Shown: positions 19,737 through 29,579 of the stretch, piece after piece
How the letters are laid out: the number at the start of each line of letters is the position of its first letter
Position numbering within the stretch: position 1 is the stretch's first letter
Assembly (NCBI RefSeq): GCF_001730305.1
Contig: NZ_MIJY01000004.1
Coordinates: 49,853 to 113,852, forward strand
Length of the DNA: 64,000 bases
DNA from: Enterococcus termitis
GTDB lineage: Bacteria; Bacillota; Bacilli; Lactobacillales; Enterococcaceae
Direction of reading: 5' to 3'
The notes under the pieces: model-generated
The model's input: the letters and a program-made list of their open reading frames with translations, nothing else
Databases searched by the model: none
What the model was told of the DNA's origin: nothing
Program-made: the position numbers and the translations under genes

Positions 19737-21245
19737 TTAATCTTGTACGATATTTTTCTTCTCAAAAAGTTTCTGTAGGACTCGATACAAATCAGATAAT
19801 TCGTCTTCCTTATACGATAGATCCCAAAAATAGAGCGGCAGATCAGGCGTTTTTCTCCTAGGCAGTAAGGAAGAGCTGATGACTAGATCGTATTCATCGT
19901 TCATTTCTTCTTTATATGGTGCAGCATCAACAAAGCCTAGATCATTTAAGAATTGATAAATTCTACTGACAAGAAGAAAACTGTGCTCAAAGGCAACTCC
20001 GACTTTCAAATGTTCAGAATACTTCGGCTTATCATAAATAGGCAATAAAACATTTTTAAATGAATGGACAAGCGGTTTTTTGATTGTATAGATGAACTTG
20101 CGACCAGTGTGCTGCGCTTGCTCATCAAAAAATTGTTGAATCTTTGTTTCTAAAAATTTATTTGCTTTACTTCGAGTTTTAGGTGCTTCAACAAGTCTTT
20201 CTAAACTAGGGAATGGCTGACGCAACGCATAAAAAGTAAACATGACATTCAGCAAATTACCGACAATGATTGGATTATCAAGGGATTCGGTATCTTCAAT
20301 AAATATATTGGATTTGGCATATTCTAAAAATTCTTGAACCAACTCATACACTAGATTTGGTCGAGTCGTAAAATCATGAAGCGTTTGAAACAATGAAGGA
20401 TCATCATCCAGCGTATAAAAAGGTGCGTAGTGAGCGAGGAAAAATATAAAGCTACTTTCCCCCTTGCTGTGTTCTTCTGAAAGAGCTTGTGCTGGTCCTA
20501 ATTCTTTATTCAAACGTTCGAAGTCATAATAGGGATTATCCATCATCAGAAAATCATAACAATCATCATAAGGAACGAAAAATTTCTTGCGGGTCCGGCA
20601 AAGAAAAATCGCAGCAAAATACGTTAATTCCTTTGCGCCAAGATACGTTCTCGATAACGGAAAATACTCAGCAAACGCTAACGCTAATCGTTCTGCATCT
20701 TCAAAAGCGACACTTTCAAAAGGCCAGGAAGTTCCTCTAGTTCCTAACCAAAGGGCATTGAAAAGGGCTACTCTAACAGAGCGCTCATCACCAATTAGAT
20801 TTGCTTCAGTATAACCAAAACGTAAATTAAATTGTTTGACATGCTTCTTTAAAGGCAGCATCTTTCTGGAAACGGTGGATCGACTAACAAAATAACGTTC
20901 ACAGAAATCATCTACACTAGGCGTTTCATGGTTTAAAAGATACAAAATAAATTGAAAAGGTACAGATTTTTTTAGTAAGAAATAGCGATATTCATCAATG
21001 GTGACAAGCAATTTAGTGCTATCGATCTTGCCTGCTTTCTTCAAAATTGAAGGATGTGTTTTCATTATTTTTTTTAAATCATTATTAATGTCGTTTAATA
21101 TTATAAATGTTTGTTGATAATTTAAAGATTTTTCTTCGGATAATTGTGTAATTGATAGATCAGATTGATTGATCTGTGTGATTCGTTTGAACAAGTTAAA
21201 CTTGGTTAATACTCCAGAATCCATCATCAATTGTTCGTAAAGCAT
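19737..21245 (-). CDS. Mga-like (PRD-type) transcriptional regulator
   Basis: About 502 residues. The N-terminal third carries two helix-turn-helix regions; the second, DDFCERYFVSRSTVSRKMLPLKKHV (near residue 115-140), is typical of the Mga/AtxA/PRD group. The long C-terminal part resembles their PRD-like and EIIB-like modules and ends in a short charged tail. Mga-type proteins control surface and sugar-uptake genes in streptococci and enterococci. ATG 21245 has the best distance from AAGGAAG; ATG 21251 and GTG 21254 are too close. Its targets cannot be inferred from the neighbours. Confidence 0.85.
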   Translation of the reverse strand: MLYEQLMMDSGVLTKFNLFKRITQINQSDLSITQLSEEKSLNYQQTFIILNDINNDLKKIMKTHPSILKKAGKIDSTKLLVTIDEYRYFLLKKSVPFQFILYLLNHETPSVDDFCERYFVSRSTVSRKMLPLKKHVKQFNLRFGYTEANLIGDERSVRVALFNALWLGTRGTSWPFESVAFEDAERLALAFAEYFPLSRTYLGAKELTYFAAIFLCRTRKKFFVPYDDCYDFLMMDNPYYDFERLNKELGPAQALSEEHSKGESSFIFFLAHYAPFYTLDDDPSLFQTLHDFTTRPNLVYELVQEFLEYAKSNIFIEDTESLDNPIIVGNLLNVMFTFYALRQPFPSLERLVEAPKTRSKANKFLETKIQQFFDEQAQHTGRKFIYTIKKPLVHSFKNVLLPIYDKPKYSEHLKVGVAFEHSFLLVSRIYQFLNDLGFVDAAPYKEEMNDEYDLVISSSLLPRRKTPDLPLYFWDLSYKEDELSDLYRVLQKLFEKKNIVQD

Positions 21246-21443
21246 GTTCATCACTTCCTTGCCCCTATTCTACTGTATTTATAGTGAACTTGTCAGCTAA
21301 GACGATAAGATGAAAACAGTTAGTGATGCATCTTTAACAAAAAGCTGAGCTTCTATAGAAGATTGAACAAAAGATTAAAATTACTGAACATTATTTCTTA
21401 ATAAGAAAGCTAAAATAAATCTATTTGGTAAATAAGCATCTAT

Positions 21444-21489
21444 AAAAAAGAAGCATACGCCCAAACGAATAAAAAATTTGAGCATATAC
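21444..21489 (-). terminator. Terminator after brnQ
   Basis: On the minus strand a 13-bp stem (21477-21489 with 21453-21465, three G-U pairs) is followed by TTCTTTTTT. It lies 17 bp past the brnQ stop. The remainder of the 260-bp gap up to the Mga-like gene shows nothing clear. Confidence 0.8.
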
Positions 21490-21505
21490 CTCGAAAATAC
21501 GAAAG

Positions 21506-22864
21506 CTATTCTGTTGCAGTCAGAAAATCTTTTTTAAATGTTATCCAAATAATCCCGATAATAAAACCGATAAATGCTGGAACGACCCAGCCCATCCCGA
21601 TGGTGAATAGTGGAAGATACGCTTTGGCTGTATCTAAAATAGCCGCTACAAAACCAATATTTTTAAAAGAATCAGGGGTACTATTCAAGGCATCAAGTAA
21701 AGCCGCAAGTACTGTGACATACGTCGTCATCTGATACACTTCTGTACGATGACGAAATACGGGACTGATAATGACCAGAATAATCAAGGTCATCGCTAAA
21801 GGATAAATGAACATCAATACAGGAATTGAGAATTGAATAATATTTGTTAAACCAACATTTGCAAATAAACAGGGCAAAATACTCGCTGCTGCAATATAAA
21901 AGGAATAAGAACCCTTTGGAAAAAGTTCACTAAAGGTTTCAGAGCAGGCAGTAATCAAGCCAATTGCTGTTTTCAAACAAGCTAAGATAACAATGAAGGC
22001 AAGAAGAATACTGCCAAGATTGCCTAAATAATGGTTAGCGATTTGTGCCAAAGCGATCCCGCCGTTTTCACTAAGCGGATAGCCTCCTAAGCTCATTGTT
22101 CCCATGTAAGAAAGCAACGTGTAAATAATCCCCATTAAAATAATACTGACAGCACCAGACTTGATCGTATCTTTCGCAATGTCATTTGGCTTTTCAACAC
22201 CCATTCCTTTAATCGTTGAAACAATGATGATTCCAAAAGCTAAAGAAGCTAGCGCATCTAACGTATTATAGCCTTCTGTGAAGCCTTTGAAGAAAGGATT
22301 GTCTGTGTAGGCGCTCCCGACAGGCGCAGATGAAACAGTTCCTAACGGTTTCAAAAAGGCCAATAGAAGCAAAATTGCCAATAAAAATAAGAATAATGGA
22401 TTTAAAAACTTACCTACATAATCTAATAGTTTTGATGGTTTACGCGAAAACGCCCAAGCGATTAAAAAGAAAACGACTGAAAAAAGTGCTAAAAATAGCT
22501 TTTGCTGTCCATCAGAAATAAAAGGAACCAAACCAATCTCAAAAGATGTAGTTGCTAGTCGAGGCAACGCGAAAAAGGGTCCGATCGTCATATATAATAG
22601 CACAGTGAAAGCCACTGCGTAACGCCTATTGACACGCCCAGCTAAATCAAAGACGCCGTTGCTTTTTGAAATACCAATTGCAATAACACCTAAAAAAGGC
22701 AGTCCAATCCCAGTAACTAAAAAGCCCAGATTAGCTAAAAAGATACTTGATCCTGCTTCTTGCCCCATATGAACAGGGAAAATCAAATTTCCAGCTCCGA
22801 AAAACAAGCCAAACAGCATGGACCCAACATAAAGGTACTCACGCCATGATAATTTCTTTGTCAC
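21506..22864 (-). CDS. brnQ: Branched-chain amino acid:cation symporter BrnQ
   Basis: A 452-residue LIVCS-family carrier with about 12 membrane spans. The family opening [27 protein letters not shown] is clear, and [15 protein letters not shown] helices occur near the end. It takes up leucine, isoleucine and valine with sodium or proton. GTG 22864 follows TAAGGAGTG and gives the standard length; the open frame extends 40 codons further upstream without family similarity. A GNAT gene lies 116 bp upstream on the same strand. Confidence 0.95.
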   Translation of the reverse strand: MTKKLSWREYLYVGSMLFGLFFGAGNLIFPVHMGQEAGSSIFLANLGFLVTGIGLPFLGVIAIGISKSNGVFDLAGRVNRRYAVAFTVLLYMTIGPFFALPRLATTSFEIGLVPFISDGQQKLFLALFSVVFFLIAWAFSRKPSKLLDYVGKFLNPLFLFLLAILLLLAFLKPLGTVSSAPVGSAYTDNPFFKGFTEGYNTLDALASLAFGIIIVSTIKGMGVEKPNDIAKDTIKSGAVSIILMGIIYTLLSYMGTMSLGGYPLSENGGIALAQIANHYLGNLGSILLAFIVILACLKTAIGLITACSETFSELFPKGSYSFYIAAASILPCLFANVGLTNIIQFSIPVLMFIYPLAMTLIILVIISPVFRHRTEVYQMTTYVTVLAALLDALNSTPDSFKNIGFVAAILDTAKAYLPLFTIGMGWVVPAFIGFIIGIIWITFKKDFLTATE

Positions 22865-22980
22865 ACTTTCACACTCCTTAAATTTTGTTCTTAATAAAAA
22901 TAACAGAATAAGAAGAGTACAGCAAGTGAATCTAAAGAAATGCTTTAAAATAGCGGTAGCAAAATGAGAAAATGCTGTGA

Positions 22981-23469
22981 TCAATCGATAAAAAATGCAA
23001 ATTGATAATCGTCACAAAACTGTCCATTGATGAAAAATTCATCTTTGAAAAAACCTTCTTGAATAAAGCCATTTTTTCGATAGAATTGAATCGCTTTTGT
23101 ATTCGCTCCCATGACTCGCAGGGATAATTTATGGATGTGCTGCTCCTTTGCAGCTTGTTTTAAGTAATCTAACAATTTTTTACCGATTCCTAAAGACTGA
23201 CTTTGCGGATGAACACCGATACCAAGCATCCATTGTTTTTTATGGGAAAGCAGAGGTGTGGGATAATGAACATCAACGAAACCATGGACTTTTTGCTCAT
23301 CTGCCGCAACAAAGATTACTCGGTCAGCAACTTTTTCTTGGTATTCCTCAACGGATGCATAGTGATGTACCACAGGTGAGTTTTCATTGGTCCAAATAAG
23401 ATGTTCTATTTCAAGTAATGAGGGAAAATCTGCTTCTTTAATAGGTCGAATAACGATGTCTTTTTCCAT
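22981..23469 (-). CDS. GNAT-family N-acetyltransferase
   Basis: A 162-residue single-domain acetyltransferase. The acetyl-CoA loop is [22 protein letters not shown] (a Q/R-x-x-G-x-G/A pattern at Q..SLGIGK), followed by [21 protein letters not shown], the usual GNAT beta4-alpha5 region. The substrate (small amine, antibiotic or protein N-terminus) cannot be told. A GGAAGG site precedes the start. It may be co-transcribed with the upstream mazG-like gene, 25 bp away. Confidence 0.88.
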   Translation of the reverse strand: MEKDIVIRPIKEADFPSLLEIEHLIWTNENSPVVHHYASVEEYQEKVADRVIFVAADEQKVHGFVDVHYPTPLLSHKKQWMLGIGVHPQSQSLGIGKKLLDYLKQAAKEQHIHKLSLRVMGANTKAIQFYRKNGFIQEGFFKDEFFINGQFCDDYQFAFFID

Positions 23470-23494
23470 ATCGAACCTTCCTTTATTCTATGAT

Positions 23495-23809
23495 TTATTT
23501 AAAACGCTCTTCTAATTTTTTCTTATGAGAAGCTAGAATGTCTTCTAAACGAATATCATACTTGTCTGCTAAGATAAATAAATTATCTAGCACATCTCCC
23601 AGTTCCTCAGTTAATTCTTGGATATGCTCTTCTGATGTTTTTTCAGTTTCATCAGGTCGATCTCGCCCAATTTCTAATGCGCGGACAGCACGAGCAACTT
23701 CGCCTGTTTCTTCAGCTAAAAAGCTGACACGAACAAACGGATCCAGTGCATACCAACCCCGTTTTTTATAAAAGTCACTAATCCATTGCTGATAAATTTT
23801 AATTTCCAT
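23495..23809 (-). CDS. MazG-like nucleotide pyrophosphohydrolase
   Basis: A 104-residue single MazG domain. The metal-binding pattern EETGEVARAV...E and ELTEELGDVLDNLF is complete. Such enzymes hydrolyse (d)NTPs or odd nucleotides to monophosphates; the exact substrate is unknown. ATG 23809 follows GGAGG; the longer open frame upstream lacks family similarity. It is the first gene of a short leftward group with the GNAT gene. Confidence 0.9.
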   Translation of the reverse strand: MEIKIYQQWISDFYKKRGWYALDPFVRVSFLAEETGEVARAVRALEIGRDRPDETEKTSEEHIQELTEELGDVLDNLFILADKYDIRLEDILASHKKKLEERFK

Positions 23810-23860
23810 ATTAAACCTCCATTTGTTTCTATGGTAGCATACCATAAGCAGAAAATGAAA

Positions 23861-23905
23861 AGAAGAAAACACCTTCGCTTAACAAAATCGCTAAGCAAGG
23901 TGTTT
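23861..23905 (-). terminator. Terminator after the MacB-like ABC gene
   Basis: TAAGC-AAGGTGTTT (23892-23905 on the + strand) pairs with AAACACCTT-C-GCTTA (23867-23881) with one bulged C. On the minus strand it is followed by a T-rich tract. It lies just past the stop of the ABC gene. Confidence 0.8.
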
Positions 23906-23912
23906 GGTCAAC

Positions 23913-26273
23913 TTATTCAGATCGTAACGCTTCTACCGGATCTTTTTTCGCAGCCATTTTTGCTGGAATCGATCCGCCGATCAACGTCAAAATGATACTG
24001 ATCACTACTAACAGCAATGCGTGGAGTGGGTTTAACTGTGCAACATTTGTTAGACTAGTCATATTTTCAATGACTTGATTGACAGGGAACGTCAACGCGT
24101 AAGCAATGATGATTCCCAAGAAGCCAGAGCAGGCGCCGATAATCAAGGTTTCAGCGTTGAACACGCGCGTGATATCTTTCTTTCTAGCACCTAAAGCTCG
24201 TAAAACACCAATTTCTTTTGTCCGTTCCAAAACAGAAATATAAGTGATGATTCCAACCATGATCAATGAAACAACCAATGAAATCGAAGCAAAAGCAATC
24301 AAAACAAGAGTAATCCCGTCCATGATCCCACCGGTCATTTCAGTAACTGTACTGGCTAAATCAGTATAAACGATCTTGTCTTTATTTTCTTTTCCATCAT
24401 TGTATTCGTCTAGATAGTCCACGATCTTATCTTTTGTTTCAAAGTCTTTCGGATAAATGTAAACCATCATCGGTGAAGCATCGCCGCCAAGATAGGCAAG
24501 TAGACTTTGTTTTGCATCAGCGTCTAAATTTTCCATCGTCATGACATTCATATCGGCATCTTTTTGTGCTTTAACAATATCAGAATCCTTTTCTCTGGCA
24601 ATGATGTCTTCGACAAGGTTGTCACTATAGGCAATACCTTGCCCCAACATTGCAACTTGTACATCTTCTTTTTGACGTACAACTGCTGAGATTTTTAAGC
24701 TCATTTCTGAAGTATCGTACATTTCAGCATAATTGTTTTTAGGAACAAAATTGCCTAGATTGGTTTTTTCATAGTATTGATCGTTGTCGATCAGCTTTAA
24801 TTCAGTTCCTACGATATCATTGAATTTGATTTTGTCGATGTTTTCTATATCAAAGCCAAGATTTTTCATAGTATTTTCATCGATACGATTTTTATTATCA
24901 ACGACAAGGACCATTTCCGTATCTGATTTAGGATAGTCGCCAGCTAAAACATCGTAGTATTTTTCAAGATAAGTCTCTTTTTCATCTTTAAATGCAGCTG
25001 GATAAGAAGCTAAACCAACGCCGTTCATACTGGTCATACCAGCCCCTGCATTGCTGCTTTGACTGTTGCCAGTTCCGTTCATACCGGCAGAAACAGAAAC
25101 TGGTACAACGTCGTTATCTGTTTTACGAAGCAAATTCATCCCAACGACGCGTGTAAAACCGATACTGCGTACCCAATCTGAATCAATGTCATTTAAGTAA
25201 TCTAAATAGTTCTGATTAATGTCATTTTTGTGGGTAACACTGCTTTCTTCCGGATTATATAAGTAAACTTCATCTGATTTAACGAATTCCTTTTTATTGA
25301 GTGGACCTTGGGCGCGCAGTTCGTTTAGTGACTCTTCATCCATATTAACAGCTTGCTGAGAGATGATCACTGGAAATTCTGCTAAGGCATCACTTTGAAA
25401 GGCATCGATCTGCTTTTGAAAGCCATTGGATAAACTTAAAATCAAGGCGATACCAATGATTCCGATACTTGCTGCAAAAGCGGTCAGACCTGTGCGCCAT
25501 TTTTTAGTAGCAATATTTTTTCCAGAAAGCTTTAATGCCGTAAAGAAGCTCATGCTGGTTTTTTTCAGTTGATAATGGCTACTGTCCTCGGCCTCTGAAT
25601 AGGGATTTGAATCATGTAAAACATGTCCATCTCTAAAATTAACGATTCGATCTGCATATTGTTCTGCAAGTTCTGGGTTATGAGTCACCATGATCACTAA
25701 TTTGTCGTCGGCGATTTCTTTGATCAAGTCCATGATCTGTTCACTTGTAGTTGTATCTAAAGCACCAGTTGGTTCATCTGCTAGAATAATATCCGGATCA
25801 TTCGCAAGGGCACGAGCGATCGCTACCCGCTGCATTTGACCGCCGGATAACTGGTTCGGTTTTTTATGCAGATGCTCTTTTAAACCAACTCTTTCCAATA
25901 CTTCAACTGCACGTTTCTTTTTCTCATCAGAAGAAACGCCGCTAAGCGTCATACCCATTTCGACATTATCTAAAATACTTAGATGGGTAATCAGGTTATA
26001 GCTTTGAAAGACAAAACCAACGCTATTATTTCGATAGGCATCCCAGTCACCATCTTTAAAATTGGTGGTGGATTTCCCATTGATGATCAGATCTCCGCTG
26101 TCATATTGATCCAGACCGCCGATGATATTCAATAAGGTTGTCTTACCAGAGCCGCTTTGTCCAAGAATCGCAACAAATTCGTTTTCTCTAAAATTGATAT
26201 TGACTCCATCCAAGGCAACTTGAGTAAACTCTCCAGTAGTATAGCTTTTTTTTACATTTTTTACTTGTAACAT
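23913..26273 (-). CDS. ABC exporter, ATPase fused to FtsX-type permease (MacB-like)
   Basis: A 786-residue fusion. Residues 1-230 form the ATPase: Walker A GQSGSGKTT, Q-loop VFQSYNLI, signature LSGGQMQRVAIARAL, Walker B ILADEPTGALD. A first membrane helix (WRTGLTAFAASIGIIGIALILS, about 265-290) precedes a 350-residue extracellular domain; three C-terminal helices follow, ending PVEALRSE. This is the type VII/MacB-FtsX plan used to expel or sense antimicrobial peptides and other envelope-active compounds. It stands divergent to a two-component system 135 bp away, which probably controls it. ATG 26273 follows GGGAGGG; an upstream ATG (26297) lies before that site. Confidence 0.92.
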   Translation of the reverse strand: MLQVKNVKKSYTTGEFTQVALDGVNINFRENEFVAILGQSGSGKTTLLNIIGGLDQYDSGDLIINGKSTTNFKDGDWDAYRNNSVGFVFQSYNLITHLSILDNVEMGMTLSGVSSDEKKKRAVEVLERVGLKEHLHKKPNQLSGGQMQRVAIARALANDPDIILADEPTGALDTTTSEQIMDLIKEIADDKLVIMVTHNPELAEQYADRIVNFRDGHVLHDSNPYSEAEDSSHYQLKKTSMSFFTALKLSGKNIATKKWRTGLTAFAASIGIIGIALILSLSNGFQKQIDAFQSDALAEFPVIISQQAVNMDEESLNELRAQGPLNKKEFVKSDEVYLYNPEESSVTHKNDINQNYLDYLNDIDSDWVRSIGFTRVVGMNLLRKTDNDVVPVSVSAGMNGTGNSQSSNAGAGMTSMNGVGLASYPAAFKDEKETYLEKYYDVLAGDYPKSDTEMVLVVDNKNRIDENTMKNLGFDIENIDKIKFNDIVGTELKLIDNDQYYEKTNLGNFVPKNNYAEMYDTSEMSLKISAVVRQKEDVQVAMLGQGIAYSDNLVEDIIAREKDSDIVKAQKDADMNVMTMENLDADAKQSLLAYLGGDASPMMVYIYPKDFETKDKIVDYLDEYNDGKENKDKIVYTDLASTVTEMTGGIMDGITLVLIAFASISLVVSLIMVGIITYISVLERTKEIGVLRALGARKKDITRVFNAETLIIGACSGFLGIIIAYALTFPVNQVIENMTSLTNVAQLNPLHALLLVVISIILTLIGGSIPAKMAAKKDPVEALRSE

Positions 26274-26344
26274 GAACGTTTCTCCCTCCCATTTCACTTT
26301 AGTGTATCAAAGGAATATGTACTCAATATGAACAAATGAAAAGC

Positions 26345-26374
26345 TTCCAAAGTACTTCTGATTTATGCTATAGT
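26345..26374 (+). promoter_or_regulatory. Promoter for the two-component genes
   Basis: TTCCAA (26345-26350), an 18-bp spacer and TATAGT (26369-26374) preceded by TGC (extended -10). The divergent 134-bp region up to the ABC gene is the likely place for the response-regulator binding site. Confidence 0.55.
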
Positions 26375-26407
26375 TTAATGACAAAAAGAAATGAAAGAAG
26401 CTAAAAA

Positions 26408-27088
26408 ATGATGACGATCTTAGTTGTAGAAGATGATAATAATATACGAAAATTACTGGTGACGATTTTACATCAAAGCGGTTATCGAACGTTACAAGCT
26501 CAAAATGGAATTGAAGCGCTACAGATGTTAAAAGAGCACACAATCGATCTGCTCGTATTGGACGTGATGATGCCTCAAATAGATGGCTATCAAACTGCTG
26601 AAGAAATTCGGAAAATCAACACACAGCTGCCGATTATTATGGTCACTGCCAAAGGCTTACCGGTTGATCGCCGAAAAGGATTTATTTCTGGAACGGATGA
26701 TTATTTGGTCAAACCGATTGATGAAGAAGAGTTTTTGTTGCGAATCAAAGCCTTATTGAGACGAACACAGAACGCAGTAGAAGCGAAGCTTCATCTGGGG
26801 GATACGGTGTTGGATATGGATAGTTTATCTATTCGATCAGAGCAGCAGTATTTAGAGCTGCCCAAAAAAGAGTTTCAGTTATTATACAAGTTATTGTCTT
26901 ATCCCAATAAAATTTTTACTCGGCAGCAATTGTTGGATGATATCTGGGGGATCGATAGTGTGGCAGAAGAACGGACGATCGATGTTCATATCAAACGTTT
27001 ACGAGAAAAAACAACTGAAAATAAAGATTTCTCTCTCGTAACAATCAGAGGACTTGGCTATAAGGCGGTGAAGCATGAGAAGAACTAA
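26408..27088 (+). CDS. OmpR/PhoB-family response regulator
   Basis: A 226-residue regulator. The receiver (1-118) has the acidic pair ED-D near residue 8-10, the phospho-acceptor D in LLVLDVMMPQ (about residue 53) and K in DYLVKPID. The winged-helix output domain (about 128-223) includes KEFQLLYKLLSYP and TIDVHIKRLREK...IRGLGYK. It overlaps the sensor kinase by 14 bp. Target: probably the divergent MacB-like exporter. Confidence 0.95.
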   Translation: MMTILVVEDDNNIRKLLVTILHQSGYRTLQAQNGIEALQMLKEHTIDLLVLDVMMPQIDGYQTAEEIRKINTQLPIIMVTAKGLPVDRRKGFISGTDDYLVKPIDEEEFLLRIKALLRRTQNAVEAKLHLGDTVLDMDSLSIRSEQQYLELPKKEFQLLYKLLSYPNKIFTRQQLLDDIWGIDSVAEERTIDVHIKRLREKTTENKDFSLVTIRGLGYKAVKHEKN

Positions 27089-28109
27089 ATCCCTTAAAAT
27101 TCAGTTTGTCTGGACGATTTTTTTGATTTTAGTCTCAACAGGTTTTATATCTGGGGCGATGTTGCTCTTGCTAATGAAACTCGGCTTGATCGATTCATTG
27201 TCCGGTTACCCAATAGTACGCTTAGTCATCACGCTGTTTTCGTGTGTAATTATTGGAACGATCATTTCAATGGTTGTTAGTAAACGGATTTTGAAGCCGA
27301 TCAATGATCTTGTTGAAGGAACCAAAGAAATAGCAAAAGGTAATTTCGATATTCAGGTGGAGAATGCTGCGATGAACAACGAATTGAGTGCTTTGATTGA
27401 TAGCTTTAATATGATGGCTTCAGAATTAAAAAATGTTGATATGGTCCACAATGATTTTATCACTAATTTTTCCCATGAGTTTAACACGCCGATGGTTTCG
27501 ATCCGAGGATTTGCCAAGCAACTTGATAAACCTGGTTTATCTGACATACAAAGGCAAGAAAGTATTGCAATCATTTTAGAGGAAACAGAGCGGTTAAGCC
27601 ATTTATCTGCGAATATTTTGTTGTTATCAAAGCTAGAGAATCAACAACAGCTTACTTTGAAAAAAACCTCCTTTTATTTAGATGAACAATTACGAATGTG
27701 TTTATTACTTTTGCAGCGGTTATGGGAAGAAAAGAATATTGAGTGGTCATTGGAATTGACTCATCTATTGATCGTTGCCGATGAAGAATTATTGACACAG
27801 CTCTGGCTGAATCTAATAAAAAATGCGATAAAATACTCTCATCATAGTGGAACGATTTCAATCAGTTGCTATATGTTCGGTAGTGATGTCAAAGTGATTG
27901 TTCAAGATAAAGGAATAGGCATGTCTGATTATGAGCGAAGCCACGTGTTTGAAAAATTTTATCAAGGAGATGCGTCTCATCAAACGATGGGAAATGGCTT
28001 GGGACTAACGATCGCTGCTCGGATCGTTCAGCTTCATAATGGCAAGATCAATGTGAAATCTAAGGAACAGGAAGGCGCGACCTTTATTACGATTTTACCT
28101 ACCGCATAG
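27075..28109 (+). CDS. Sensor histidine kinase (HAMP-HisKA-HATPase)
   Basis: A 344-residue kinase. Two membrane helices (about 10-35 and 46-68) are joined by a very short external loop of about ten residues, so the signal is likely read in the membrane or through a partner protein. A HAMP domain follows (KRILKPINDLVEGTKEIAKGNF), then HisKA with the phospho-histidine in NFSHEFNTPM (about residue 134), N-box LWLNLIKNAIKYS, and G-boxes DKGIGMS and GNGLGLTIA. A short loop beside an ABC exporter is the plan of intramembrane-sensing peptide-resistance modules. Confidence 0.95.
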   Translation: MRRTKSLKIQFVWTIFLILVSTGFISGAMLLLLMKLGLIDSLSGYPIVRLVITLFSCVIIGTIISMVVSKRILKPINDLVEGTKEIAKGNFDIQVENAAMNNELSALIDSFNMMASELKNVDMVHNDFITNFSHEFNTPMVSIRGFAKQLDKPGLSDIQRQESIAIILEETERLSHLSANILLLSKLENQQQLTLKKTSFYLDEQLRMCLLLLQRLWEEKNIEWSLELTHLLIVADEELLTQLWLNLIKNAIKYSHHSGTISISCYMFGSDVKVIVQDKGIGMSDYERSHVFEKFYQGDASHQTMGNGLGLTIAARIVQLHNGKINVKSKEQEGATFITILPTA

Positions 28110-28209
28110 AATAATTTAATAGAAGTAAGGGTCTTAGATTGGAAAGTATCTGACTATGAAACATTTATAGTATGATGAAGAAGTAGCATGGAAAGATGGA
28201 GGAGAAAGC

Positions 28210-28839
28210 ATGACAACTTTTTATTTGGTAAGACATGGAAAAACAGAACTTAATTTAAGCTTGCGGTTTCAAGGTGGAGAGATCGATTCACCATTATTGC
28301 CGATTGGAATCGAACAGGCGATTCAAGCTGGTCGCTATCTAAGCGATGTCCGCTTTGATGCTGTCGCCGTTAGTACGCAAAAACGGGCAATGGATACGGC
28401 AAATTATATTTTAAAAGAAAATAATCACCTAGACGGCTTGACCGTTCGTTATCAAGATAAACTCAGAGAAATCAAATTTGGCAAACGTGAAGGAGCAGAA
28501 ATCGATCATACGGATGAACAGACAGCCTATTTACGTCAACGGCCAGATTTGTATGATCCGACCGCTTTTGGTGGTGAAACGATCGATTCTTTGGTTAGCC
28601 GTTCGACAGAAACAATTGAAAAGCTCAGTGAAGAATTTCCTGAAGGAACGATTCTGATCGTGGCACACGGTGTTTTACTGATTACGCTGATCAATTCACT
28701 GATAGGAAAAGAAAAGGCCAAGTGGCGCGAAGGTGGACCATTAGCTAATACCAGTGTGACGATTGTTGAAAAAGCAGATGACTATAAGCTAATAAGCTTT
28801 AATGACATCTCCTATCAAACAACAACAGAAGAAGCTTAA
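28210..28839 (+). CDS. Histidine-phosphatase (phosphoglycerate mutase-like) protein
   Basis: A 209-residue member of the histidine phosphatase branch. It starts MTTFYLVRHGKTELN with the RHG catalytic histidine. The second conserved histidine is in IVAHGVLLITL, and FQGGEIDSPLLPIG is typical. Members include broad phosphatases and cofactor-dependent mutases; small-metabolite phosphatase activity is more likely at this length. It is 66 bp before a LOG-family gene and probably co-transcribed with it. Confidence 0.9.
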   Translation: MTTFYLVRHGKTELNLSLRFQGGEIDSPLLPIGIEQAIQAGRYLSDVRFDAVAVSTQKRAMDTANYILKENNHLDGLTVRYQDKLREIKFGKREGAEIDHTDEQTAYLRQRPDLYDPTAFGGETIDSLVSRSTETIEKLSEEFPEGTILIVAHGVLLITLINSLIGKEKAKWREGGPLANTSVTIVEKADDYKLISFNDISYQTTTEEA

Positions 28840-28905
28840 AGTAGTAGATATAATCAAAAAATAGATGAGCAAATGCGCTGATTCGATTGGAGCGGGAATG
28901 AAAGT

Positions 28906-29472
28906 ATGAAAAAGATGGCTGTTTATTGCGGGGCTAGTGTGGGAAATGATCCTGTGTATCAAGAAAGTGCGAAACAATTAGGACAATGGATGGGAAAACA
29001 GGGCTATGATCTTGTATACGGCGGCGGTAAAGTCGGATTGATGGGGATTTTAGCTGATGAGGTGCTTACTGCCGGCAGAGAAGCGATTGGTGTAATGCCA
29101 ACCTTTTTATTAGAGCGCGAGCTGGCGCATCAAAACCTTAGTAAGATGCATATTGTCCATGATATGCATGAACGTAAACGAAAGATGATCGATTTAGCAG
29201 ATTGTTATTTGGCTTTGCCGGGAGGTCCAGGTACGTTAGAGGAGATTTCTGAAGTTGTATCGTGGGGCAGAGTGGGCGAGCATCAAAACCCATGTATTTT
29301 TTTCAACATGAATGGGTATTATGATCTGTTGCTTGAATTCTTTGATAAAATGGTCGATGAAGGCTTTTTGACCAAAGCTGATCGAGAGAAAATTTTCTTT
29401 TCAAGTGATCTGGAAGCAATCGGGCAATTTATTGAGCAGTATACACCACCTGTTATTCGTTCGTATAAATAA
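28906..29472 (+). CDS. LOG-family protein (nucleoside-5'-monophosphate phosphoribohydrolase type)
   Basis: A 188-residue Rossmann-like protein (TIGR00730 type) with the diagnostic PGGPGTLEE motif and the upstream GGGKVGLMG loop. Relatives in plants release free cytokinin from its riboside monophosphate; bacterial forms cleave AMP-like nucleotides. A classic terminator follows. Confidence 0.92.
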   Translation: MKKMAVYCGASVGNDPVYQESAKQLGQWMGKQGYDLVYGGGKVGLMGILADEVLTAGREAIGVMPTFLLERELAHQNLSKMHIVHDMHERKRKMIDLADCYLALPGGPGTLEEISEVVSWGRVGEHQNPCIFFNMNGYYDLLLEFFDKMVDEGFLTKADREKIFFSSDLEAIGQFIEQYTPPVIRSYK

Positions 29473-29474
29473 GA

Positions 29475-29527
29475 AAAAAAGATTCTCACGTATACCGCTA
29501 TCAGCAGTGTACGTGAGAATCCTTTTT
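29475..29527 (+). terminator. Terminator after the LOG-family gene
   Basis: GATTCTCACGTA (29481-29492) pairs perfectly with TACGTGAGAATC (29510-29521), followed by TTTTT. An A-run precedes the left arm, so it may also serve the convergent adhesin gene. Confidence 0.9.
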
Positions 29528-29579
29528 ATTTTTTAGTATAAATATGAAGTGACAGCTCTTGAATAGGCTCGACAATTTT

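Noticed and set aside
22865..22980. T-box or riboswitch before brnQ
   Set aside because: The 116-bp gap is too short and shows no T-box core sequence or terminator.
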